This document shows, in pieces, positions 27,262-39,600 of a stretch of DNA of 64,000 nt (positions are counted from its first letter, which is position 1; every line of letters starts with the position of its first letter). The position numbers and the translations under genes are program-made. Where the stretch lies: the NCBI GenBank assembly GCA_005408345.1, contig SEMN01000224.1, forward strand, positions 440,501 through 504,500, given 5' to 3'. The notes below the pieces were generated by a model. It was given only the letters and a program-made list of their open reading frames with translations. It did not search any database and was not told the origin of the DNA. The stretch is from Macquaria australasica. Its lineage: Eukaryota; Chordata; Actinopteri; Centrarchiformes; Percichthyidae.

Positions 27262-30200
27262 CTAGCAGTGAAACACACACACACACACACACTACACACC
27301 TTTGCTTCCTGCCATGGGCCCCTCCTGTAAATAATACCGAAAATAGGAGAGGAAAGCAGGGGAATAAAGGAGAGGAAGGCTGGGGAAATAGAGGGTATGT
27401 TTCCAGAAATACCGTACACGAAATTTTAAAGAGCATTATGGTGACACGGTGGCACCTTTATATAGAATCAAAGAAGGATCTGTCTAACCTCATGGTCAGA
27501 CTGAATGTGAAAAAAGAGGTGTCATGAATACTTGCAAACTCAGGGGAACGAGGCATGCAGAAAGAGATGGATACAAACTTGCTCCAGGCTACGTGAACTA
27601 AGAACTAGAAACATTCAAGAAATTCGCCTGACGCAGCAAACCAAGAGCCAATCATCTTCGAGCAAGACTCTCTTCAGTTGGCAGTATATTTCTGTTCAAA
27701 ATGGATGACGAGCTTTTGTAGCATGACATAGTGTTTCACAGCAGGGGAACATTACTACTGGGTATTTGAGGCTGATAACACCTCATGGTGACTACAAATA
27801 TTGTTAAAGTGCAGACACTGGATAAGCTAGCTGTCAAATATATTCACTGACAATGCTTGAATAAAAAAATAAAAAACAGATTTAAGCAGTCTGTAGTAGC
27901 GTATCATTCTCTTTTGCAACAATGCCAGCCAAAACTAGTGTAATAATAGCAATCCATTTGGCTCTAACTGCTGTCCTTCACTTCACTTCTGGTTTGAACA
28001 GTGTATAGAAAAAAGACAAATGTAAACACTTGATGATAGCAAACTCTGAATAAAAAGAACTTAGTAATAACCACTGCAAATACTGCTCCTCAGGTTTGCA
28101 TCATTAAGTTGCATGCCAATTAGCAGTGTTTGAAAATCCTCTGTACTGTATGTTATATATCTCATGTGTCATTTGCCTAGTTTCTACTTGTGACCAATGT
28201 TATGCAAGTAATTTTCTCAAGACTGTTGTTCTTGACAAATAGTTTCTTTTTTTATCTCTTAGCTCTGATGAATTACCTTGTCTCACAGCAGAATAGTGTT
28301 ACTGGCTGTCACAAAATAATCCATCTTGATGGCAGTGTTTTTAGTTGTGATTAGGCAACATTTTTTTTAAATCCATGGGATTTACATTTTTATGTCTACC
28401 ACTTGTTTGTTAGAAGTTATTTCTGTACAGGTCAATATCCATGTAAAAGGATAAGGCCAGCAATATTCTTTATTTTTCCTTTTGTCAAAAAATCCCATAA
28501 AAAGACCAAAACCAGCAATATGTTAGTCCTTCTCTCAAGACTCTCAGCCCCAAGCCCACTGGTTCCTACTGAAAATTAAATGGGTCATAAATATATTCTT
28601 TCCTTTAAAAAAAAAACAGCTGGGCACTGTAGTTTTTAGCAGCCGTTACTCAAACAGGAGTGTATAGTACATTTGTTGGGTACTATTTTCTGCTGCGGAT
28701 TAATACAGATTTTGTGCTCTAGCGAGTACAGCAGCAGGACTTATACACTTGAGATTGACTCAAAATGAATAGTGCCCATGTTAATGAAGGAACATGTCAC
28801 CTAGTCCAACAATTTGGCTTATTGATGCATGTTTAAATAGTTTTTGGATGACTATGGAGGTCTATGGCACAGAGGAATAACATTCTGATGTTAATGCCTC
28901 CTTCTGAAACTGTGTCTTTACAGAAATAGACAAAGAGAGTTGTGGTGACCCTGGAACTCCTCTCTATGGAATAAGAGAAGGGGACAGCTTCTCAAATGGA
29001 GGAATCCTGAGGTTTGAGTGCCAGTTTGGCTTCGAACTGATTGGTGAGAAAACCATCTCCTGCCAAGACAACAATCAGTGGTCAGCAAACATCCCCATAT
29101 GCATATGTAAGTATTAAAATCATTTGTAGATGATTTTCAGGAACATGGCTGCAGAGGGGAAAAAAAACATGGCATTTGCTCTGCTGTGATGTTGATAACA
29201 TTCAGTCTGACCTGTCACCATGGTGACAGTACAGAGTTTATTATGGCCTGGAGCGGATGATGACCGATGATGCTGTGACGATGAATATTTAACAGAAAAT
29301 TTCTCTATCTGAATCTTTTTCTCTCCCCTCCCTTCCCTTTTTAATGTTTTATTTCTCCACACTATCTGTCTGTGCGTCTGTCTGTCTGTCTGACTGTCTG
29401 TGCGTCTGTCTGTCTGTCTGTCTGTCTGTGTCTGCATTTCTGTACTTCTCTTCCTCCCACAGTCCCCTGCATGTCCAACTTCACAGCTCCCTCAGGAACC
29501 GTCCTCTCCCCAGATTACCCAGAAGGCTATGGAAACAACATGAACTGTGTCTGGCTCATCCAATCAGATCCAGGCTCCAGAATCCACTTGGCATTTAATG
29601 ACTTTGACCTCGAGGCACCCTACGATTCCCTAACTGTGAAAGATGGCGAGACAAATGATGCCGTCGTCATCGGGAGGTTCTCTGGAGCTGAGAGTCCCTC
29701 CCATCTGACGTCCAATACCAACACACTGAGGCTGGAGTTTCAGGCTGATCACTCCATGTCAGGAAGAGGATTTAATATCACATACAGCAGTATGTCATTT
29801 TTCTATTTCCTTTTATTCTTCTTTCCTATTTTAAAACAGGGAAATTACCAGTTGTATTTGCTGTGCTGCAAAAAAGGGTGAAATGTGGCCATAGTGTATT
29901 GATAATATACTACATATGACCAAAATCTGAGTTTGAGTACAGTTTGATACATGGTTATGGCAGGAAAAAGACAATAATTTAGGTATGGTAGGTTTTTTTG
30001 CAGCATAATAATGCAGGAGAGTCTGAGGCATTGTTCTGTTTTGAAGCTATAAAACAGCACTTCTCATATGACTGTATTTGGAATTTATGCATGACTTGCC
30101 TAGACGTCTAGCAGTTGTATTATACTTGAGATGGTTTCATTCTGAAAGAGTATATCCATCCAGCAGGTGCAGGTCCTCAAATATTGGATTTTTGGATGTT

Positions 30201-33200
30201 TCATTTTAGATAATTTCAGAATGGAGGCCCAAACAACACAAAGAGTTGCGCTGGAAAAGACAAAAGACAAACTTGATCCAAGAGGGGTCATGTGGTCAAT
30301 ACAGCAGCTAAGAATATAGGTGTAGGTTGCAGAACAAAGAGAAAAATAAGGCATGGAAGGCATTAAAGAAACACTTTTTGGGAACTTTTTGGCTTGTTTG
30401 TTGTTGTAGCCAGAGTCAGATAGAAGATTGATATCATTTTCATCTCTCTTCATCCAGTACAGAGAGAGGTCCAGGGTGTGTTTAGCCTTGCTTAGCACAA
30501 AGACTAGAAGCAAGCGGAAACCGTTAGCCTAGTTCCGTCAAAAGTGAAACAACGCACCTTCCAAAAACTCCCAAATTGCCTTTTTTTAAACATCATACCT
30601 TTTGTCTTTAACCTGTGTCAAAATAGAATCCAAGACATTAGTGTTTTAGGAGCAGTTAACATCTCAAGTTCTGTCTTCATTGTGAAGTTGTCAACTGTGC
30701 AAACTTTTGTAATTGATCAAAACCCAGGTGACTCTTAGGAGTATTGATGACTAGCTTGCTAGACAACAGGATACAACATGTAAAGTAAATAAGATAGTTT
30801 TGGATTTGTTGGAAGGCGTATTTGTTCATTTTAGATGGTGGCGAACTGTTTGCCCCTGCTTGCAGTCTTTGAGCTAATTTAGGCTAAACACGTCTCTATA
30901 CCAGAAAAACAGAAATGGAAATTGATATTGATCTTCCCGTCTGACTGTGGGCTTGATGGCAAACAGACATGTTTCCCAAAATGTTGAAGTGTTCCGTCCA
31001 CAAGTTTCCTCACAGCTCACACCACTCTGTGTATATTTGTATTTATTTTTTTTTTTTGGGTCATTTTTAAATCTTTCTATCACCTGATCACACCTGATTG
31101 CTTCAACTGGCAAACCATGGGCATCTAAAGGTTGGACCTTTACAGCTTTCTAATCTGATGAGCCAGACCATATCCCGAATCACACATGCTCACGAGTTTT
31201 ATCAGAAGTTACATTTCTTAGATCTAACCCAAGCACAGTGCAAATATACTTCAGCATGAGGAATGAGCATATGAGCAACAATATAGAAAGCTGGAGCAGG
31301 AGCACAAACAGATTACAAGGGAAATATATAGACATTTTCCTGGCCAGGACTGAACACTCAAAGACATCATGTTGCAGCGATATATCTATATGATTAGTTC
31401 TCAGAAATTTCATCAAAATGATGAGAAAATGTGGTCTGTGAGTGCCCGTTAAGTATAGGTTTTATATTCTTTAATAACATTTCTCATGTATGTGTCTGTC
31501 TCTCTCTGTGAGTGTCTAGTCTCCAATATCTTCCTCATCATCTGTGTCCCCTTGTAACTTTTTAACCCAGCATTTGGCCATAATGAATGCCCAGACCCTG
31601 GTATTCCCATCAACGCTCGTCGCTTTGGAGACAGCTTCCAGCTTGGCAGCTCCATCTCTGTGGTCTGCGAGGACGGTTTCATCAAAACCCAAGGAACCGA
31701 GACAATCTCCTGTCAGTTAGAAAAAGGAAAAGTCATGTGGAGTGGGCCCATCCCTAAATGTGAAGGTAAATAGTGACTAGATTGCTGATTAAACTATTAA
31801 CTCGGGAGCAATATGTCATCCAAGATATCATCATTACTACAGTATAAAGACCCAGGAGGTGGAAATTATCTGCTGTCAGCTCGTCAGAGGGAAAAAGATA
31901 TAGGTGGCCAGTTAACCTAAATATCCAGGGAAAGAACTATTAATACACTGCTGCCACAGATACAGCTACTAGCTTACAAATATACTATAGACTGTAGTAT
32001 TAAAGAATATAAAACCCCTTCTTGTAAGCTATACGTAAGAAGAGATCTATGGAGACGACCTTTAACCCCAAATGTAAAGTTAATGACATGTATATGAATA
32101 TGATTATATAATAATAATTATAATTATCATAGTGGTATGTTATAAAAGTGACAAGGAAACGTGACCCCCTCCTTGACAAGTCAAGTGAAGTCTGTTTATT
32201 AGTTATTACACCACTTTGACTGCAGTTATTTTATATATAGTTGTTATATCCATTTCACACTATAACACTGTCATTTATCATCCGTATACAGTCTGAGTAA
32301 TTATATTACCATTTAGAAATATAATCATTTGTCAAAGCGGCATTAGTGCAAAGTCTAATTAACAGCTTGTATAGAAGTACAGTATAATAGAAATGTAAAT
32401 TTGACCTGTTAATTTCATTTGGAACAAAAGGACTAACACTGTATACGTGCTTTAGCTATAAGTTCCAACAGCAGATATAATTAAGTTCAGATATTTATAA
32501 CACAGCTACTGTTGATGGTACAAAGAAAGGATGTGTTAATTGTGCTCCAGGTCTTTTAATGTCTCCAGATGCTTTGTAGCTAATGTGTCTATAACTACTT
32601 GGATGGAAAATCCACTCAGTTGTATTTAGCAAGTACAGACCAGAACAAATTGTCTTCAGACACAAAGTTAAACTCTAAACAAGATCAAATTTAAAAGAAG
32701 AGTGGAACAGAATGGCTCCTGGCTAATGTAACCTCATGATAACAGTTAACATTCTGCTAAACTCTCATTTATGGTTATGGATGATGATTATGAATATGCT
32801 TCATGTTCATGTTCCTTTAATTGTTAATGTATATATTTTTTGCATTTAATGCCATCCTTACATTATGTGGAGTGCAATTAAATGTTTCTCTTACTTTAAT
32901 AATAAAGGAGAATACTAGATCACACAATTCATCTGTATTTTTAATGAACAGAACAGATCTAATGATGCATAAGTGTGTTCATCAAAGTCAGTCTCTGACC
33001 TGATTGTTGCATACAAATTTATTTTAAGTATGTTTAAGACTTTTCCTTACAGTATGTTTAAAGCTGCCTGATCAATATTTTAATGTTACTTTATGTTATG
33101 TAGATGTTACTTGTGACAAATCGAAATATAATTATCACCCGACTCTGCTGTTGTTATCAGCTCTACAAAGTGTTGTGAACATAGTGGGGCATTTTAGCAG

Positions 33201-36200
33201 CTAAAGAGCCAGATATTTCCCTGTTGGTGGAGACCAAAACAGAGCTAAAAGGAGAGAGAATATTCGATGTATAATTAGGCACATAGTTTGCTAACATGTT
33301 TGCCATATCTGTCAGTGTTGTGTTTACAACTTGTTGCACTGCCTACAAGTGGCCAAAAATTTCAATTTAATGTAGGTTAAATAAATAAACTATTCTACTC
33401 AAATGAAATGTTATCACATTTGGACTGATCACATGGTGATAAGGTCTCTAGTAGGACTATTGCTAGTTTTCCAAAGTAACTGATAAATCATGGTCTACTA
33501 TTGTTGAATTGTATAATCAGAGCATGCCTGAATTCAATGCCTCATCAGCCAGTTTATTGTCACAGATAACCAACTTTCAGACAAGAATATTGATTGAATA
33601 AAAGATGTATTAAAGTTGCCTACATGTCACCTGGACTTATTCACCAGGCTAAGCTACATACTAAATCCTGACAGATCTGTCTGTTGTCAGGAGGTCTCAT
33701 TCACCATACATCAACTTGGACTTGGACTTCACCTAGACTCAGACTAGACTTGTGTGGTTTTGATACAAATCATCTCTCATCTTTCCTTTTATTTGTGCGT
33801 ATATTCCCTCACTTCTCTCTTTCTTTCCCCTGTCCTCCTCCAGCCCCATGTGGAGGTCACTATTCAGCCCCAAGTGGAGTGATTCTGTCTCCTGGGTGGC
33901 CTGGTTACTACAAAGATTCCCTCAGCTGTGAGTGGGTGATTGAATCTGAACCTGGACGCTCCATCAAAATCACATTTGACAGGTGGGTGGCATAATTCTT
34001 TGATTCTGCATATTATAAAGACTCTCAGAGCTCTGAACGGGCAGAACTGTGCAGATTCATCAGAACCATCGTCAATTACTTCTGACAAGCAAAGATTTAT
34101 AAGACTTGAAGTTTATGGGGATTCACCAAGAATCATCTCTTAAATTTCATTGGCAGTATAATTAATATTGGGAGTTGTATATTGATCAGCAAGGCTTGGT
34201 AATATTTTGGTTTATGTTATGTGTTCTCTGAGCTGTGAACTGGTGATGGAGACAAGACTTTAGAGGATCCTGTAAAATCATTTTTCATTGGTTTGAGTTT
34301 CTGTTTCAATTTTATTTCATTGTAAAATGCATTTAACAATATTGGCTCAACAACTTGTAGAGGGCTTGACATACTGGACCTCTTTTTTTCCTGTCTCCCT
34401 GCAGAATGCTGACTCAATTAAACAAAACAAAAAAAGAAACCCACACGTGTACAGAAAGTTTGATTTTCATGGCTGTGATTATCTCAGATCAGTAGTCATT
34501 ATTTTAAAGCCATGCAATGTAAATTTAGCAGGTTTTAAGGACCAATTGGCCATCAAAGTGATTCAACAACAGCATTATCCAGCATTATGTGAAGAACATT
34601 AGCTTAAACGTTTTTCCCAGTTTTGGTGTTGTCCTGATTGTTTAAAATGAAATGTAAAAGAAAACTTCACTTAAAACAATTTCAGCATTGTGATGTTCTG
34701 ATGTTGTTGTGTCACAGGTTCCAGACAGAGCTGGGTTATGACTTTCTGGAGATCCATGATGGGCCAAACCTCCTGTCTCCTCTGGTTGGCTCCTTTAATG
34801 GTACCCAGGTGCCCCAGTTCCTGTTTAGCAGCAGCAACTTCCTTTATCTGCTGTTTACCACCGATAACAGCCGATCAAATGCTGGCTTCAAAATATTATA
34901 TGAAAGTAAGTCTGAAACAAATACAGCATGTTTATGCATATGCACATGTGGACATGCATTCATACATACAAAGATGACTTTAAAATATTGTCCTCCATGT
35001 TACATCTTCTGCAGGCATAACAGCAGCACAAACATAACAGTAGGTGTGCATTACGTCAAGACACAACATTACTCTAGTAGTTCACCAGACACAGTTTCAC
35101 GAGCTGGCCTCACATGTGGTCATTACCTGTCGAAAAAACAAACAACCATGGTTGCACAGCATGGTGCTTTATGTGGAGATTCAAACCATCTGGGAGTTTT
35201 ATGCAGATCGGCAAAACTAAAGATAAAAGTCTAGTCTTTATGTGCATACATACCATTTAGACATCTAATCCTTTTTTTCAGGTGTTACAGTGGACAGCTA
35301 CTCATGCCTGGACCCTGGTATCCCTGTCAATGGTATTCGGTATGGGCAGGATTTCTCCATCGGGTCCACAGTATCATTTGGTTGTGATTCTGGCTACAGA
35401 CTCAGCCACGAGGAGCCGCTTGTATGTGAGAAGAACCACTGGTGGAGCCACCCCTTACCTACATGTGACGGTAAATACACTGTTTGGGCCAACCTTCACA
35501 AGCATGACATAGACATGATGGCATGTTTGATTGAGTAATAAATTATATATAGACTTAATAAGACTGTTAGCCTTTTTAGAGAATATATGTCGCACACTAA
35601 CCTGACACCCAAAACTATATCATCATCCTCTGCTCTGTATCATCTATCGTCAGAGTTAAACAAAAAACAGCCATTACCCATCCTATTATCCTCAGAACTT
35701 TACAGTCTTAGTTTTATGTTTGCATACATTATTATAAGATCACTAGCTTTAGCACCAATACATTAAATGCAACACAACATTTAATTTAGTTGTTGGTGCA
35801 GAGACAGTATGCACAGTATGCAGTGTGGGAGCACATACTGACATGACGTGGCACAAGGTTAACTTGACTACAGTCCTGCTGATGATAGTACACTCATATT
35901 TTATAGTACAAAAGAGTTTTTTTCTTTCAAAATGAAATGTCCACTTTTCAAAAATGACATTCCTTCTTACCAAATAATACATTTAATAACTGTTTTTTAA
36001 ATTAATTTTAATTTAATTAATTTTTCAAGATGAAAAGTAACTTGACCTAAAACATTTTTGAGACAAAAATATATTATCTAGTTGATCCATAAGAAAATAC
36101 ACAAAGAAGCTGAGGTGTGTGAAAAAGATAAGAGTGGAGCCCATCATCCCTGTATGGGGAGCTGAGTCACATAGAACATATTGTTCTGCGACAAAACCAC

Positions 36201-36222
36201 TGGTTGAATCACACACACATAG

Positions 36223-36253
<31 letters not shown>

Positions 36254-36597
36254 TCTTGGTGTATGCAGGGGCAATTTGTAGTGAAGGCTGCTGTGGCTGA
36301 TAGGGGATGATTTGAGGAGAAGATTAGAGATCTGTGGGTATGTACAGTGTGTGTGTGTGTGTCTGCACATGTTTACTGTATGTCAGCACATATATGTGTG
36401 CTTGTACCTGTATGTGTGTGGGTGCGCGTGGTGCTTTTATCCATGTGCCTCCTGTCACCTCCTCTCCTGTGTGAACCATGAACACAGGAAGGTTTGAGGT
36501 AAGGTTGACGACAGCCTGTGTTGGCTGTCACCTCCTCTCTCTTCACTCTCAAATCAAGGAGTCGGGAGGGGGCACAGGAGTAGCTGAGGGGAGGAGG

Positions 36598-36639
<42 letters not shown>

Positions 36640-39600
36640 CCAATCATGGTGGAGAGGAGGGAGGAAGGAGAGATGCGGCACTGCTGCATCAGTTTTGTGG
36701 CGGCTTGCTTGGTTCGGCTTGTCGGCTCATTCGCTTGTTAACCACATTTGAATTGCACAGTTCCTGGGACTGGTTTCCTCCGAGGAGGCAGTTTGAGCAA
36801 ATAAGCATCAAGCACGCTGCCTGGAATTTGCGGGGCTGAATGCCATTAGACTGGGTTTACACAGTATGTTCCCATACAAATATAGGAACTATTTACTGCT
36901 GTGGTTGGGAAGAAACAGTCTACCCTGGTGATTGACAAGTAGTACACGATGAATTCAAGCAAGACAGCACCACAGACAGCCGACTCAGCCCTGGAAAATG
37001 TTGCAGAAATCAAATGTTGTTCATACTGTGTAGAGACAGAAATAAGCAACATCCCTTCATTTGATGTAATGTGTAAAATTAAAAACACAATGACAAGATT
37101 ATCACATTGGCCAAACAGAAAACTTGAAAGATTTCTAGATTTTGAACCTAAATACTTTATTTAATGTTTATATTAAAAGAATGACCACAATAAACCAGGC
37201 CGGAGGATTCCGTTAGCAATTATATGAATTTAAGTGAATCAAAGTATGATTCAAATTACTTTGTCAACCTTTTTTGAAGTCGAGATTGATTTTTTAGTGG
37301 AATCACTCAACCCAATTTCATTCAAATGAAAGAGAGAATGGATATGAAAGATGGAGAAAGGTGGAGAAAAAGGCGAGATGGAAGGAGATCTAAAAGAAAG
37401 ATTGACAGTAAGAGAACGAGATAGAGAGAAAGAAACTGGCAGGGAGATAGAGATGTAATGCAGTGTTTCCAATTTCTCACATAGCTCAGCATTCAACATT
37501 AAGAGCTTCCTGGCAGAAAAGTATTAATAATTAATAGAGGGGTGTGTGAGTGTGCATGCAAGCTTTTGTGCACGAGTGTGTTTGTCAGTCTGTATGTGTG
37601 TGTGTGCATGCCTGCTTACATCTGTGTATTTGTTTAGTTTGGAAATATTCTCACTCCTCACCCTTGTTTTGGGGGATGCTGATGTTGTAAAAACTGTGGT
37701 GGTTGAGAGTGAAGATACTGATGCTCTGTTGTGGTTTGAGCACATTTTCAATGTCTGACTTGCCTGTTTTATGTGGTCGTAGCGGTGGTCACCATTGCGG
37801 AGGGTCTGTACAGATTGCAGTCTGGGCTGCAGTTCTGAGAGTTGGTGGTTCTCAGCTCCCACTGAACTGGTTAATTGTCCTGCTCAAGGAAACTTCAGCA
37901 GAACTTTCAGGTTTGACCTTCTCCCAGCTGCTCTGCCACCGTTGCACTTTTGAGGTAATGTTATGGCATTTTATAGGTTTATTGTAAGAGGAAATGACAG
38001 GCCAGTCAACCAACTGTAAGATGAACCAACTGGAGCGAGCAGAAATGAAGCACCTTGCAACATATGCATGCATTAGTATGCATAGAACGAGCAACATATT
38101 TTTTCAAGCTTTTCTGAGGACATGGTCTCAACTCTGAGCCTCTCTGTGCGAGCACAGGTCTCTTACTGCATGACAATGTGCACAGCTGAACCATGTGCAG
38201 AACTTGCAGGGTCATCCTGAGGCCGTACTGTGAGGTTCAGAATATTTAAAGTAGTCTCTAAGAAACATTTGCACTGCTTCACTGCTTTGAATATCACTGC
38301 TTTGAATCGCTTAAAATCAAACTGTATTAACATAAAAAAGATACATATAAAGATAAGGCATTTCATGGTTCTTGCACACTATACAGCTATTGCACAGCAT
38401 TAATGTTGTTGAAAACTAGCTTAAATAATATTCACGCATTGTTTTTCTTGGGATTTTTATTTCATGTCTCAGTTTTCTGTCTCAAAACAATTTGCAGCTC
38501 AGAGACTACATCCCAAAGCAACAAAATCTTGCAAAGAGGTTTCAATTCTCCCACACTTCTCCGTAAAAGAAATTACACTTATTGTCCAGATGGTCTCCTG
38601 TTATATAACAAACAACTTTGCAACTTTTGCATTTTGCCAGTAACTCCAATTACTCCAGTAACTTTGTTTTTATAAACTTTTTCTCACATTCCTTGACTCA
38701 CAACATATCCACTGCATATATTTTGATTGACTTTGAGTTGGTTGTTTTATGCAGAACCTATTATTGCTATCAATGCTGAAAAAACAACATAGTTAGACCA
38801 TTTCAATTCCAAACATTCAACACCAGGCAAATGTGTGTTTCTAAAGTGGCACTGAAATATGATTGCTCAAGTTTGATCGTGCTCAGTAATGCAGTTATGG
38901 GGACACACTGGAAGTCGTGAACACTATGGAAGATACTAAATTAGCAGCATGGATCTTGAAGCCCGAGCTAATTATGACTAAGCAGAGAAGCTGGAGTATG
39001 CCTTTTGTTCTGCTGGAGAGAGGCGCTATCCTTCGCTATGTGTTGGCTCCTACAGAGTGTACTTACATGTGGAAGTGCTTTTAGAGGTTCATAGAAAGCA
39101 CCTCTGAACCCCGGCTACCCAGAGTGCTACCCTAATTATGCGAGAGCTGTTTCTGTCTGGTGAGCATGTTACACTTTCAACATGCAGGGGACTGTGGTCA
39201 CTGTAGTCATTGCTGCCACATTTTTCTGTGCATATGCCCATGTTTTCTGCATATCAAAGTGAAACAACTAAACACAAGTTTGCATGATTCAAATACCGGT
39301 AATTAAAGTGATTCATTAAACAGAAAAATAAACATAGTTTTAGTTAATCTCTCATCATTATTGTGTAATGTAAACAAATAAGAGGAATGACTCAAATCAC
39401 CTATGCAGTTAATTATTGTCAGGCATTGGTTAGTTTCAGGGACATTAAACTAAATCAATAGGGAATAATCCATTATTTAGAATTCCAGTGTGTGGTGGAT
39501 TTTACATTATTTATGTCATTATTTTATGTATGTGCAACAGTGGGGAGAATAAATCAGAAAAACAGAAATTTTGCAGCTGTCAGTGCATGCAGACCTTTCT

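Larger units (their letters stand above)
18656..28923 (+). other. Intron 3 (phase 1, 10268 bp), largest in window
   Basis: Canonical GTAAGA...TTTACAG. Holds the densest microsatellites of the window (21537-21582, 21684-21756, 26906-26999, 27228-27292), a poly(T) tract near 23941-23957 and short AT runs near 20814 and 24835. 28600-28890 looks like another dispersed fish repeat, which I cannot name. Open frames here are low-complexity (repeated LS, CV or TH dipeptides) or lack domain motifs, so no gene is called. Confidence 0.75.

Noticed and set aside
30100..30513. Minus-strand open frame of 137 codons
   Set aside because: Overlaps the left arm of a fold-back repeat and has no recognisable domain.
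36846..37164. Overlapping open frames on both strands
   Set aside because: Short, overlapping and without motifs; ordinary chance frames in intron 9.
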